A stretch of 64,000 nt of DNA from Desulfuromonadaceae bacterium (GTDB taxonomy: Bacteria; Desulfobacterota; Desulfuromonadia; Geobacterales; Pseudopelobacteraceae): the NCBI GenBank assembly GCA_028681335.1, contig JAQUIT010000006.1:1-64000 (forward strand), given 5' to 3'. Of the stretch, positions 1-8,887 are shown piece after piece. Each line of letters opens with the position of its first letter. Position 1 is the first letter of the stretch. The translations under genes were made by a program, and so were the position numbers. The notes beneath the pieces are model-generated. The model searched no databases. It was not told the DNA's origin and was given only the letters and a program-made list of their open reading frames with translations.

Positions 1-494
1 ATGAAAACAGCCTCTCTGTTCGAGACATCATGCGCCCCCCCTACTTTATCCCCGAATCCAAGAACCTGGAACAGCTGCTGCAGGAATTCAAGCGCAAGCG
101 TATCCACCTGGCAATTGTCATTGATGAGTATGGCGGCACATCCGGCCTCATCACAATCGAGGACCTGCTGGAAGAAATCGTGGGGGACATTCAGGATGAG
201 TACGATCGCGAGGAATCCCTCCTGACCATAAACCCTGACGGTAGCGTAATTGCCGACGGGCGTCTGCCTGTTGAAGAACTTGAAGAACACTTTGATATAG
301 AGATCGAACGTGACAACTTCGATTCTGTCGGAGGCCTTGCCTTCCACCTCACCGGTAAAATACCGGCGATTGGCGACACTATTAATGGCAGTGGACTGTG
401 CATGAAAATCATTGATGCCGATCTACGGCGGGTTAAAAAAGTCAGCATCTCTCTTATAAGCGGCACTCCTGCAGATGAATCGAGGCGTGATTGA
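1..494 (+). CDS. corC: CorC/HlyC-family protein, 3' part (5' end outside window)
   Basis: The gene is open at the left window edge and read in frame 3. The visible part begins ENSLSVRDIM, the end of the first CBS domain. The second CBS domain follows (IDEYGGTSGLITIEDLLEEI), then a transporter-associated CorC_HlyC domain (VIADGRLPVEELEEHF to about residue 150). Such proteins are linked to Mg/Co efflux or to ribosome and membrane homeostasis in bacteria. The stop overlaps the TTG start of lnt by 3 nt (491-494), implying translational coupling. The same ybeX-lnt order is found in E. coli. The exact substrate is not known from sequence. Confidence 0.9.
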   Translation, partial: ENSLSVRDIMRPPYFIPESKNLEQLLQEFKRKRIHLAIVIDEYGGTSGLITIEDLLEEIVGDIQDEYDREESLLTINPDGSVIADGRLPVEELEEHFDIEIERDNFDSVGGLAFHLTGKIPAIGDTINGSGLCMKIIDADLRRVKKVSISLISGTPADESRRD

Positions 495-2053
495 TTCCTC
501 TGATTTCTGTATCTCTATTCCGGCAGATCTTTGACCGCCGGGGATGGCTGGCGATCACCAGCGGTATCCTCATCGCCCTCTCCTTTCCGAATGCCGGCCT
601 CTCCTTTCTGGCTTGGATAGCACTCATTCCGTTACTGATCGCTATGGAAGCAAGCTCACCAAAAGAGGCTTTCCGCGTCGGTCTGACTTGCGGTATTTCC
701 GCATACGCCATCATCCTTTACTGGCTCAATATCGTCTTTACGCATTACGGTCACCTACCATGGGTTGTGAGCATCCCGGTCTACCTGTTGCTCGTCCTCT
801 GGCTGGCGCTATTCTACGCTTTAAGCACTTTCATCGCCCGGATGGGAGAACTATCGGGCATCAAGGCTGCTTTTACCCTGCCGGTTGCCTGGGTCGCCTT
901 TGACTTCATCCGCTCGTTCCTGTTTTCAGGTTTTGCATGGGGCATGCTGGGACACTCCCAGTTCCGCATCTTGCCGCTGATCCAGATTGCCGACCTGGCC
1001 GGTGTCTACGGAATCACCCTGTTAATCGTTCTGGCGAATACCGTCCTGCACCGAGCCCTTCGCGCCGTATCAGGCGTCGGCGTCCCCTATCCGGTTAAAA
1101 GTGCGGCAGTGATCCTTCTCCTCCTCATTGGCACACTATTCTACGGTTTCAACAGATTGAACGAACCTGAAAACAGCAACTCAAAACCACTACGGGTTGC
1201 CCTGATACAGGGGAACATCTCCCAGGACGTCAAGTGGAGTATAGACTTTCGCGAACAGACTATTGACACCTACGTGCGCCTCACCAGAGAGGCATCCAAG
1301 GATGGGGTTGATCTGATAGTCTGGCCGGAAAGTGCCGTGCCGTTCTTCTTCCAGGATGAGCCGCTCCAGGCAGAGCGTATCAGAAATCTGGCACGGGAAA
1401 CCAGCGCCTGTATCCTGTTCGGCAGTCCGGCCCACGAACTCCGCAACGGCAGGAGCACCCTCCTGAACAGCGCTTTCATGGTATCTCCAAGCGGCGAAAC
1501 AATCGGTCGCGCCGACAAGATGCACCTGGTGCCATTTGGCGAATATGTACCGATGGGTAACATCCTGACTTTCATTAACAAGCTGGTTGTAGGCATCGGC
1601 GACTTCGCCCCCGGAGAACACGCGGTCATCCTTGATACCGGAAGCACAAAACTCGGCGTTCAGGTTTGTTATGAAGTGATTTTTCCGGAACTGGCACGTC
1701 AATACGTCCAGGCCGGTGCCCGTGTCCTGGTTGCCATCACCAATGATGCCTGGTTTGGTCGTTCATCGGCACCCTATCAGCACCTGGCCATTGCGACCTT
1801 CCGTGCCATCGAAACCCGCACTCCGCTGATTCGTGCCGCAAACACCGGAGTGACCGCAATTGTTGATCAGAACGGCCATATCAGCACCATGACGGGACTT
1901 TTTGTAGAAGCGTTTCGCACCGGAGAAATCCAGCCTGGTAGCGGTAAATCACTTTACCTAACTATCGGTGACACTCCGGCATGGCTCTGCGTACTGCTGA
2001 CAGCCGGAGTGGTCCTGTTAATCGTGATCAGACGTAAAAAAAACAATTTATAA
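491..2053 (+). CDS. lnt: Apolipoprotein N-acyltransferase
   Basis: Inner-membrane enzyme that N-acylates the terminal cysteine of lipoproteins, the last step of lipoprotein maturation. At 520 aa it has the usual family length. About six N-terminal membrane helices (residues ~18-215) precede a nitrilase-type periplasmic domain (~230-490) and a C-terminal helix. The catalytic Glu-Lys-Cys triad is visible: Glu280 in VWPESAVPFF, Lys343 in ADKMHLVPFGEY and Cys393 in GVQVCYEVIFPE. The start is TTG at 491 with GAGG five bases upstream, overlapping the corC stop. prfB follows after 19 nt. Confidence 0.96.
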   Translation: MIPLISVSLFRQIFDRRGWLAITSGILIALSFPNAGLSFLAWIALIPLLIAMEASSPKEAFRVGLTCGISAYAIILYWLNIVFTHYGHLPWVVSIPVYLLLVLWLALFYALSTFIARMGELSGIKAAFTLPVAWVAFDFIRSFLFSGFAWGMLGHSQFRILPLIQIADLAGVYGITLLIVLANTVLHRALRAVSGVGVPYPVKSAAVILLLLIGTLFYGFNRLNEPENSNSKPLRVALIQGNISQDVKWSIDFREQTIDTYVRLTREASKDGVDLIVWPESAVPFFFQDEPLQAERIRNLARETSACILFGSPAHELRNGRSTLLNSAFMVSPSGETIGRADKMHLVPFGEYVPMGNILTFINKLVVGIGDFAPGEHAVILDTGSTKLGVQVCYEVIFPELARQYVQAGARVLVAITNDAWFGRSSAPYQHLAIATFRAIETRTPLIRAANTGVTAIVDQNGHISTMTGLFVEAFRTGEIQPGSGKSLYLTIGDTPAWLCVLLTAGVVLLIVIRRKKNNL

Positions 2054-2072
2054 GTCAGTAAGGAGTTACCGT

Positions 2073-3198
2073 ATGTACCGAGAAGAACTTGCAAAGATGA
2101 AGGATTGTGAAGAGCGGATCGCCAAGCTTCGGGGGGCTCTTTGACGTAGAAGTCAAGCGTGAATCGATCATGGAGATTGAATCGATCATGGCCGTACCGG
2201 GTTTCTGGGACGATACAAAGAAGTCACAGGAAATCATCAAAAAACGTACGACGCTGGAAAAAATTGTCCAGATGTGGGATGGACTCGTGCGCCAGGTGGA
2301 AGACGTTCGTGTGATGATTGAACTGGGAGAGGAGGCGCAGGACACTGAGACTTTGGCTGAAGTTGGCGAAATGACCGCCCGACTGATAAAAGAGGTTGAG
2401 GCAGCTGAGTTTCAGCGCATGCTTTCCGGCCCTCATGACCGCAACTCCTGCTTTATCACCATAAATCCGGGAGCAGGCGGCACCGAGTCCCAGGACTGGG
2501 CCGAAATGATCCTGCGCATGTATCTGCGTTATTGCGAGAAGAAGGGATGGAAGACGGTCATCACCGAATATCTGCCCGGAGATGAGGCCGGCCTCAAATC
2601 GGCAACCTTCAACGTCAGCGGCGAGTACGCCTACGGTTACCTCCGGGCGGAAGCCGGCATTCACCGTCTTGTCCGTATATCGCCATTTGACAGTAATGCC
2701 CGCCGTCACACATCGTTTGCCTCGATGTACGCATTCCCTGAAATTGAAGAGGATGATATCGATATCAAGATCAGCGATAGTGATCTAAAGGTTGATACAT
2801 TCCGCTCCGGCGGTGCAGGCGGCCAGCACGTCAACACCACCGACTCGGCTGTCCGCATTACCCACATTCCATCCGGCATTATTGTCGCCTGCCAGTCTGA
2901 GCGAAGTCAGATATCGAACCGCGGCACCGCGATGAAAGTACTGCGAGCAAAACTGTATGAACGGGAAGTAGAGGAGCGTAAAGCAAAATCCACAGAAATT
3001 GCTGCCGAAAAGAAAGAGATCGGCTGGGGGAGCCAGATCCGCTCCTACGTACTGCACCCTTACAAGATGGTTAAGGATCTCCGTACAGGGGTTGAGTCCG
3101 GCAACCCGGATGCAGTCCTGGATGGCAATCTGGATGAGTTCGTGGTGGCTTATTTGATGGGGGTAAGACGCAACGTCACTGATACGGATCAGGAATAG
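2073..3198 (+). CDS. prfB: Peptide chain release factor 2 (programmed +1 frameshift)
   Basis: Recognises UGA/UAA and triggers peptide release. The ATG at 2073 follows AAGGAG. The zero frame encodes 23 residues (MYREELAK...LRGAL) and then meets an in-frame UGA at 2142-2144. Translation resumes in the +1 frame at GAC 2143, for about 374 aa in total. The SPF tripeptide that reads the stop codon is in RISPFDSNARRH, and the peptidyl-hydrolysis GGQ motif is in SGGAGGQHVNTT. An annotation starting at the ATG in the downstream frame (2107) would lose the true N-terminus. It lies directly after lnt and is probably cotranscribed. Confidence 0.97.
2130..2145 (+). promoter_or_regulatory. prfB +1 programmed frameshift site
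   Basis: The sequence CGGGGGGCTCTTTGAC carries a G-rich Shine-Dalgarno-like stretch three bases before the slippery CUU, then the in-frame UGA and a C. This is the classical RF2 autoregulation signal: when RF2 is scarce, the ribosome slips from CUU to UUU and continues at GAC. Confidence 0.95.
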
Positions 3199-3283
3199 AA
3201 TCTCGCCTGACTGAGTTCCTGACCAGCGTTCTTCGCCCTGCTCCAACCATTTTGCTGAAGATTCTAGAGCATTCAAGCACAAA

Positions 3284-3327
3284 CAAACAAAGGGCTACCG
3301 CCAAGACGGTAACCCTTTGTTTGTTTT
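3284..3327. terminator. Bidirectional terminator between prfB and tRNA-Thr
   Basis: A 17-bp stem with one mismatch (CAAACAAAGGG... pairing with CCCTTTGTTTG) encloses the loop CCAAGA. A T-rich tail follows on the + strand. The A/T-rich outer stem gives a similar tail on the minus strand, so it can end both prfB and the convergent tRNA transcript. Confidence 0.85.
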
Positions 3328-3328
3328 C

Positions 3329-3403
3329 TGGAGCCGTTGGTCGGAATCGAACCGACGACCTGCTCATTACGAGTGAGCTGCTCTACCCCTGAGCCACAAC
3401 GGC
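3329..3403 (-). tRNA. tRNA-Thr (anticodon CGU)
   Basis: On the minus strand the sequence folds as a cloverleaf of 75 nt. The acceptor stem is GCCGUUG/CAACGGC. The anticodon loop CUCGUAA lies between GCUCA and UGAGC, and the T-arm contains GGUUCGAUUCC. The 3' CCA is encoded. Anticodon CGU reads ACG, hence threonine. Confidence 0.96.
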
Positions 3404-3579
3404 ATAAATCTCGTTGACTGCATCCACGCCAACCAGAACGTAGACAACAGAAACGTGAAAATACCTTATAGTGTGGCAGCTGTCAATGCCCTAAGGAGCT
3501 TTCCTGGCAAATTTCTCCTTTACCACCGCGCTAATTACGGCTAGTATCAAAGACCAATTTCAATTCACTTTTCTCTAAA

Positions 3580-4419
3580 ATGGCGCTCCCAATGATTTTT
3601 CGTACACAACTGATATTTTTGCTACTCTTTTTCGCTGTTACAGCCGCTCAGGCAGCAAAAAACACCGGCGTGACCAGACTTGGCTACGCTATCCAGATGG
3701 GCGCTTTTGCCGATGTCAGAAATGCTGAACGTTTCACGACCAGACTCCAGAATAAAGGAATAGATGCGTTCTATTTTCGCAAGGACAACGGTTTGTATGC
3801 CGTCCGCTTCGGTGACTTCCACAACAAGGAAAAAGCCCGCAGTGCGGCAAAGAAACTTGTGGCGGAACGTCTGATTAGCAACTACTACATCGCCCCGCCA
3901 CATGAAGTCGTCTTTACCCAGCCAAAAGGTCCGGGGTGGCAGAAACAGCCACCGGACGAAATCCGAAAACCATCGTCTTCCATCCAGCCGGTAGTGCCGA
4001 AAGAGACCGTTGATAAACCGGTTGCCAGACCGGCAAAAGACAACAAGGATATGGGGAACATCGCTGCTCGCACCGCCGAACGCTTCGTCGGCATACCCTA
4101 CCGATGGGGCGGCAACAACGTTGTGGATGGCATGGATTGCAGCGGCTTTGTGCGGGCTGTCTACAACCTGTGCGGTCTCAGTATTCCGCGCACTTCGCGC
4201 GACCAGTACAAAGCCGGAGACGCCGTAGCAAAAGATGACCTCAAGGATGGTGATCTGGTTTTTTTTGGCTCTTCAGCGGATAATATCAACCACGTCGGCA
4301 TTTATGTCGGAGGTGGTAAATTCGTGCACGCACCGCGGCAGGGAGAAGAGATCCGTGTAGCAGAGGTGAATGAAAGTTATTTTGAGAAGCGTTTTGTGGG
4401 AGCACGAAGGTATTTTTAG
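3580..4419 (+). CDS. Exported SPOR and NlpC/P60 peptidoglycan hydrolase
   Basis: Predicted periplasmic cell-wall hydrolase cleaving peptide cross-links. A signal sequence (residues ~5-26, ending AAQAA) is followed by an SPOR domain (~34-108), which binds denuded glycan at division sites. A Pro/Lys-rich linker follows, then an NlpC/P60 domain (~150-279). The catalytic residues are visible: Cys187 in MDCSGFV, His238 in NHVGIYVGG and His250 in FVHAPRQG. No convincing ribosome site precedes ATG 3580. ATG 3592 (MIFRTQLI) is an equally possible start. The gene stands between the tRNA and a DUF1015 gene that starts 19 nt downstream. Confidence 0.9.
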   Translation: MALPMIFRTQLIFLLLFFAVTAAQAAKNTGVTRLGYAIQMGAFADVRNAERFTTRLQNKGIDAFYFRKDNGLYAVRFGDFHNKEKARSAAKKLVAERLISNYYIAPPHEVVFTQPKGPGWQKQPPDEIRKPSSSIQPVVPKETVDKPVARPAKDNKDMGNIAARTAERFVGIPYRWGGNNVVDGMDCSGFVRAVYNLCGLSIPRTSRDQYKAGDAVAKDDLKDGDLVFFGSSADNINHVGIYVGGGKFVHAPRQGEEIRVAEVNESYFEKRFVGARRYF

Positions 4420-4438
4420 TAAGTTACGGAGATAACGT

Positions 4439-5680
4439 ATGGCAACAATCAAACCATTCCGGGCTTTACGCCCACCGAAAGATCTGGCAGAAAAGGTTTC
4501 AGCCCTTCCCTACGACGTCATGAATGTCGCGGAGGCGTGCTCTATGGCCGCAGGAAACCCCAACAGTTTTCTGCACATTTCCCGAGCCGAAATAGACCTT
4601 CCGTCCGAGATTGATCCGCATGATGAATCTGTGTATCTGCAGGGCAAGCTAAATCTGGCTGAATTCATCCGCCGTGGAATATTGAAGCAGGACAGTAGCG
4701 ACTGCTTCTACGTCTACCGCCAACGGATGGGCAGTATCAGCCAGACCGGCCTGGTTGTCTGCGCCAGTGTTGACGACTACCAGTCAGGTGATATTAAAAA
4801 ACACGAGCTTACCCGAGCCGACAAGGAAGAAGACCGGGTCAAACATATAGACTATCTGGATGCCAATGATGAGCCGGTATTCTACCTCTCACGTTCCTGC
4901 GCAGAGGTAGAGAAAATCATCGAAGGTGTTACCAACACCGTGCCGGAATATGATTTTATCTCCGATGACGGAGTTGGCCATACCGTCTGGATCCTCTCCG
5001 ACAAGACACAGATAGATCGCCTGATCATCCTCTTTGCTGCCATACCGAGACTGTACGTTGCCGATGGGCACCACCGTAGCGCTGCCGCCAGTCGTGTCCG
5101 GGAGCTACGGCGAGACAAAAACCCGGAACACAGCGGGAGCGAAGAGTACAACTCGTTTCTGACCGTAATATTCCCCGAGAACCAGCTCAACATAATGTCC
5201 TACAACAGGGCTGTCAAAGACCTTAATGGACGTAGTGTTGATGAGTTTATTGCTCAAGTCAAATGCTGCTTCAACATAACACCCTCTTCTGTTCCAGTCA
5301 TTCCGGCAGAAAGACATGAGTTCGGCATGTATCTGGACGGCTGTTGGTATCTTCTGGACGCCCTGCAGGCAGTAGTCAACGAGCATGATACCGTTGGTTG
5401 CCTGGATGTCTCCATTTTGCAGAACAATCTTCTCTCTCCGCTCCTCGGCATAGACAATCCACGTACTGACCAGCGCATTCATTTCGTAGGGGGCATTCGC
5501 GGCAACGAAGAACTGGTCAGGTTGGTTGATTCCGGTGAATTTGCAGTGGCATTTGCACTCCACCCGACATCCATCCGGGAATTGATCGAACTGGCAGATC
5601 AGGACCAGATCATGCCACCCAAATCAACCTGGTTTGAACCCAAGCTGCGCAGCGGTCTGTTTGTGCATCTGCTGAGCTAA
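4439..5680 (+). CDS. DUF1015 family protein
   Basis: 413 aa, full length for DUF1015, a widespread family whose enzymatic role is not established to my knowledge. Family hallmarks are the N-terminal IKPFRALRPP and ALPYDVMN segments, the central ELTRADKEEDR, and the YVADGHHRSAAASR motif around residue 205, which resembles a phosphate- or metal-binding site. No signal peptide is present, so it is probably cytoplasmic. ATG 4439 has GGAG eight bases upstream. The gene is followed by a strong bidirectional terminator. Confidence 0.88.
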   Translation: MATIKPFRALRPPKDLAEKVSALPYDVMNVAEACSMAAGNPNSFLHISRAEIDLPSEIDPHDESVYLQGKLNLAEFIRRGILKQDSSDCFYVYRQRMGSISQTGLVVCASVDDYQSGDIKKHELTRADKEEDRVKHIDYLDANDEPVFYLSRSCAEVEKIIEGVTNTVPEYDFISDDGVGHTVWILSDKTQIDRLIILFAAIPRLYVADGHHRSAAASRVRELRRDKNPEHSGSEEYNSFLTVIFPENQLNIMSYNRAVKDLNGRSVDEFIAQVKCCFNITPSSVPVIPAERHEFGMYLDGCWYLLDALQAVVNEHDTVGCLDVSILQNNLLSPLLGIDNPRTDQRIHFVGGIRGNEELVRLVDSGEFAVAFALHPTSIRELIELADQDQIMPPKSTWFEPKLRSGLFVHLLS

Positions 5681-5713
5681 CAACGTACCGGCGGCAAAGC
5701 AAGCGTTGACACT

Positions 5714-5754
5714 AAAAGACCTCCGGGGGTTCTGTTACCCCGGAGGTCTTTTTT
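5714..5754. terminator. Bidirectional terminator between DUF1015 gene and thiC
   Basis: A 15-bp perfect stem (AAAAGACCTCCGGGG pairing with CCCCGGAGGTCTTTT) encloses a short loop, with T-runs on both strands. It sits between the convergent DUF1015 gene and thiC and serves both. Confidence 0.93.
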
Positions 5755-5774
5755 ACTTCAAGGATACATTTCTC

Positions 5775-7067
5775 TTATCTCTTCATCGCATCATCCATTA
5801 ACTTATAGGCACAGAACTCACCGCACATCGTACAGGCACCGTGATCGGCTACGGGAGAGTTTGCCCGGTATTCACGAGCCTTATCAGGATCCATAGCCAG
5901 CTCAAACTGGCCTTCCCAGTCCAGCTTTTTCCTGCATTTTGCCATGGCAATATCCTTCGCCATAGCCCCTTTGACTCCCTTGGCAATATCAGCGGCGTGG
6001 GCGGCGATACGGGTAGCAATAACACCATCACGCACATCCTGCACATTCGGCAAACAGAGGTGCTCTGCCGGAGTAACATAACAGAGGAAGTCTGCCCCGG
6101 CGGCGGCCGCAATGGCACCACCAATGGCACAGGTAATATGGTCATAGCCCGGCGCAATATCTGTTACCAGTGGCCCAAGAACATAGAACGGGGCACCGTG
6201 ACAAATCCTCTTTTGCAGCTGTATATTGGTTTGAATCTGGTTGAGCGGCACATGGCCAGGCCCCTCGATCATAACCTGCACACCGGCTTCCTGGGCACGT
6301 TGTGTCAACTCACCGAGCAGGATCAGTTCATGAATCTGGGCCCGGTCTGTCGCATCGGCCAGACAACCGGGACGAAATCCGTCACCAAGCGAAAGGGTCA
6401 TATCATATTCTTTGGTGATCTCCAAAAGCTTGTCGAAATGTTCAAAAAGCGGGTTCTCCTTATTGTTGTAGCTCATCCACTCAATGGTGAAGGCCCCGCC
6501 GCGCGAGACGACGTCCATTATGCGCCCTTCATTCTTCATCCGTTCGACGGTACCGCGTGTGACTCCGCAGTGTACGGTGATGAAATCGACCCCATCCTCT
6601 GCGTGCTTGATGATCCCGGCAAAAATATCATCAACCGTCATATCGACGATCGCTTTGTTCTTGTTGCGGACCGCATCCAATGCCGCCTGATAGAGGGGAA
6701 CAGAGCCGATACAGGCGCTGGTTTCGGCAATGATCGCCTTCCTGATCTCATCCACCGGACCACCGGTTGAAAGGTCCATAATTGCATCGGCACCGTACTT
6801 GACCGCGATGCGGGCTTTTTCCAGTTCCTTTTCCATGTCGGTATCATCTGATGAAGAACCGATATTTGCGTTGACTTTGGTGCGTAGTCCGGCACCAACG
6901 GCCAGAGGCGTACCATTCGCATGCTTGTTGTTATGACAGATAACAATATTGCCGGCGGCGATGCCGTCACGAATAAATTCTGGCGGGAGACCTTCTGCTG
7001 CTGCGGCAATTTGCATTTTTTCGGTGATAACACCTCTGCGGGCATATTCAAGCTGAGTCATGTTCAT
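5775..7067 (-). CDS. thiC: Phosphomethylpyrimidine synthase
   Basis: Radical-SAM enzyme converting aminoimidazole ribotide to HMP-phosphate, the pyrimidine half of thiamin. 430 aa, the short bacterial form without the extra N-terminal domain. The C-terminal CTMCGEFC motif (near residue 414) carries the [4Fe-4S] cysteines. [16 protein letters not shown] and NIGSSSD are conserved active-site segments. Two in-frame ATGs lie 6 nt apart (7067 and 7061), and AAGGA elements suit either. It follows thiED by 36 nt and is under the same TPP riboswitch. Confidence 0.97.
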   Translation of the reverse strand: MNMTQLEYARRGVITEKMQIAAAAEGLPPEFIRDGIAAGNIVICHNNKHANGTPLAVGAGLRTKVNANIGSSSDDTDMEKELEKARIAVKYGADAIMDLSTGGPVDEIRKAIIAETSACIGSVPLYQAALDAVRNKNKAIVDMTVDDIFAGIIKHAEDGVDFITVHCGVTRGTVERMKNEGRIMDVVSRGGAFTIEWMSYNNKENPLFEHFDKLLEITKEYDMTLSLGDGFRPGCLADATDRAQIHELILLGELTQRAQEAGVQVMIEGPGHVPLNQIQTNIQLQKRICHGAPFYVLGPLVTDIAPGYDHITCAIGGAIAAAAGADFLCYVTPAEHLCLPNVQDVRDGVIATRIAAHAADIAKGVKGAMAKDIAMAKCRKKLDWEGQFELAMDPDKAREYRANSPVADHGACTMCGEFCAYKLMDDAMKR

Positions 7068-7103
7068 AATCCTTGATCCTTTAGGTAAAATACTAACTAT
7101 CTA

Positions 7104-8576
7104 CTAAAACTGCAGCAGCTCACGCGCTGCCATGAAATGGTTAACCGGGCTATGCCCTTTACCCAGAGAGCGGGCAGTACGAATAGCAGAGGTGATGAAT
7201 AATTTTGACCGTTCAACAGCGGTCAGCAATGGCTCACCCTGAGCAAGCAGGGCAGCAATAGCCGATGCATAGCTGCAGCCGGTTCCGTGGGTGTTACTGG
7301 TGAAGATCCTTTCGGAACTGATGCGATGACAGCGACTGCCGTCGAAAAGGATATCGGTTGAGAGTCGCCCGGCCATATGGCCACCCTTGACAAGCACATT
7401 GGCGGCTCCCAGCGCATGAAGATCAATGGCAGCCTGCTCCATCTCCGCCTCGTTCGTTATCGATCTCCCCAGAAGACGTTCCGCTTCCGGAACATTGGGA
7501 GTCAGCAGATAGGCGAGCGGGAGCAGCTGATCGGTGAAGACACTGACCGCTTCACACTCAAGCAGTGCTGCCCCCCCCTTGGCAACCATTACCGGATCAA
7601 TAACCAGCGGAATGATGGTTTTTTGTTCACTGAGGCGTTCCGCCAAAGCAGAGATCATAGCCGGAGTATGGAGCATCCCGGTCTTGATGACATCAATCGG
7701 AATATCTGACAGTACGGCGTCCAGCTGATCACACATAAAGCTTGGCGGCAACCCGTGGATCGAAACGACGCCGCGGGTATTCTGGGCGGTCAGAGCGGTC
7801 AGAACTGTGGCAGCATAACTACCGAGAAGGGAGATCGTCTTGATATCCGCCTGAATGCCGGCTCCTCCACCTGAATCACTCCCGGCAACACTCAATACGG
7901 CCCCGCGCGGGAATGGGCGAAGACGGTTAAAGAGCAATGAAAGCTCCACAACGGCAACGTCAGGACGCAGCGACGAGAGCACCGAAGAAATCACTGCCAG
8001 AGCGTCCGCTCCAGCCTCTATCACCCGACAGGCGTTAGCGACGGAAATTCCGCCGATCGCCACGATCGGTATTTTAATCGAACCACGTATCGACTCAAGC
8101 CCCTCCGCTCCGGGAAGGTGCGAGATGACCTTGCTACCGGTCGGATACATCGCTCCAAAACCGATATAATCGGCGCCATCCAGCTCTGCACGCAGAGCCT
8201 CTTCCAGATCATGGGTCGACTTGCCGATGACCTTGTCCGGCCCGAGCACTTTCCTGGCATCAGCAATAGTGCCATCATCCTGTCCAAGATGAACTCCATC
8301 GGCGTCCAGCTCTTTGGCAAGCTGAAGGTTATCATTGACGATAAAAACCGTACCAAAGCCGGCACAGAGGCGCTTCAACTCGCCCCCTTCCGCTAAACAT
8401 TCGTCATAATCCTTGCCCTTGGCGCGGTATTGCAGTACCGAGACCCCACCTCGAAGCGCCTGACCAACGCGCTCTACAAGGTCATCTCCCTGATCGGTAA
8501 TCAGATACACACCAGAGATATCGGGCAGCGTTGAAGCATTGTTGACGACAAGGCGAAATTGTTTGGTATCACCCAT
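7104..8576 (-). CDS. thiED: Bifunctional thiamin-phosphate synthase / HMP-P kinase (ThiE-ThiD fusion)
   Basis: A 490-aa fusion. The N-terminal ThiE part (residues ~18-210: VYLITDQ, GVSVLQYRAKGK, VHLGQDD, AIGGIS) couples HMP-PP and thiazole phosphate. The C-terminal ThiD part (~225-485: SVAGSDSGGGAGIQADIKT, DPVMVAKGG, HGTGCSYASAIAA) phosphorylates HMP and HMP-P. The ATG at 8576 is chosen because the longer open frame to 8768 runs back through the riboswitch and its terminator. This enzyme plus ThiC covers pyrimidine synthesis and coupling. The thiazole genes are not in the window. Confidence 0.95.
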   Translation of the reverse strand: MGDTKQFRLVVNNASTLPDISGVYLITDQGDDLVERVGQALRGGVSVLQYRAKGKDYDECLAEGGELKRLCAGFGTVFIVNDNLQLAKELDADGVHLGQDDGTIADARKVLGPDKVIGKSTHDLEEALRAELDGADYIGFGAMYPTGSKVISHLPGAEGLESIRGSIKIPIVAIGGISVANACRVIEAGADALAVISSVLSSLRPDVAVVELSLLFNRLRPFPRGAVLSVAGSDSGGGAGIQADIKTISLLGSYAATVLTALTAQNTRGVVSIHGLPPSFMCDQLDAVLSDIPIDVIKTGMLHTPAMISALAERLSEQKTIIPLVIDPVMVAKGGAALLECEAVSVFTDQLLPLAYLLTPNVPEAERLLGRSITNEAEMEQAAIDLHALGAANVLVKGGHMAGRLSTDILFDGSRCHRISSERIFTSNTHGTGCSYASAIAALLAQGEPLLTAVERSKLFITSAIRTARSLGKGHSPVNHFMAARELLQF

Positions 8577-8650
8577 GATGCGGCTATTCCTGGACTTGAA
8601 AGACGGGATAAGTGCGTTAAAAAATGAGCAGACAGTTCTAACGAAATTAC

Positions 8651-8684
8651 AAAAAAAACCGCTCTGACTTATGACATCAGGCGG
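8651..8684 (-). terminator. Riboswitch expression-platform terminator
   Basis: On the minus strand a hairpin (CCGC-CTGA pairing with TCAG-A-GCGG) is followed by eight T residues. It lies between the TPP aptamer and the thiED start, so TPP binding would favour this terminator. Confidence 0.85.
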
Positions 8685-8710
8685 CTGGATATTTTTACAT
8701 CCCGCAAGCC

Positions 8711-8821
8711 GCTTTCCTACGCCGGAATTACCCGGTTCAGGTGCAAAGGGTTCCCGCTGACCGAACACGTGAAACGTTCAGTACAGGCGGATCTCAGTTC
8801 ATGGAACTCCCCCAGGGCCTT
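8711..8821 (-). promoter_or_regulatory. TPP (THI-box) riboswitch aptamer
   Basis: Read on the minus strand, the conserved THI-box elements occur in order: a G-rich 5' strand, ACTGAGATCC, ACCCTTTGCACCTGAACC, and GGTAATTCCGGCGTAGGAA. It controls thiED-thiC through the hairpin at 8651-8684. Confidence 0.95.
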
Positions 8822-8832
8822 GTTGTGTTTGT

Positions 8833-8861
8833 ACATTACTGCAACGAAGCGGCAATGTCAA
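8833..8861 (-). promoter_or_regulatory. Sigma-70 promoter of the thiED-thiC operon
   Basis: On the minus strand TTGACA and TAATGT are separated by exactly 17 nt. The predicted start lies a few bases before the aptamer, which fits a riboswitch leader. Confidence 0.75.
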
Positions 8862-8887
8862 TCTGTACAACTATGTTTCTACATGGA

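Noticed and set aside
2107-2142. ATG 2107 as the prfB start
   Set aside because: It is out of frame with the natural start. The conserved frameshift site shows translation begins at 2073.
5841-6770. 309-codon open frame on the + strand opposite thiC
   Set aside because: It is fully antisense to a highly conserved gene, has no recognisable domain and no ribosome site. A product of codon bias in thiC.
8577-8768. 64-residue N-terminal extension of thiED
   Set aside because: It reads through the riboswitch terminator and part of the aptamer. ThiE homology starts after ATG 8576.
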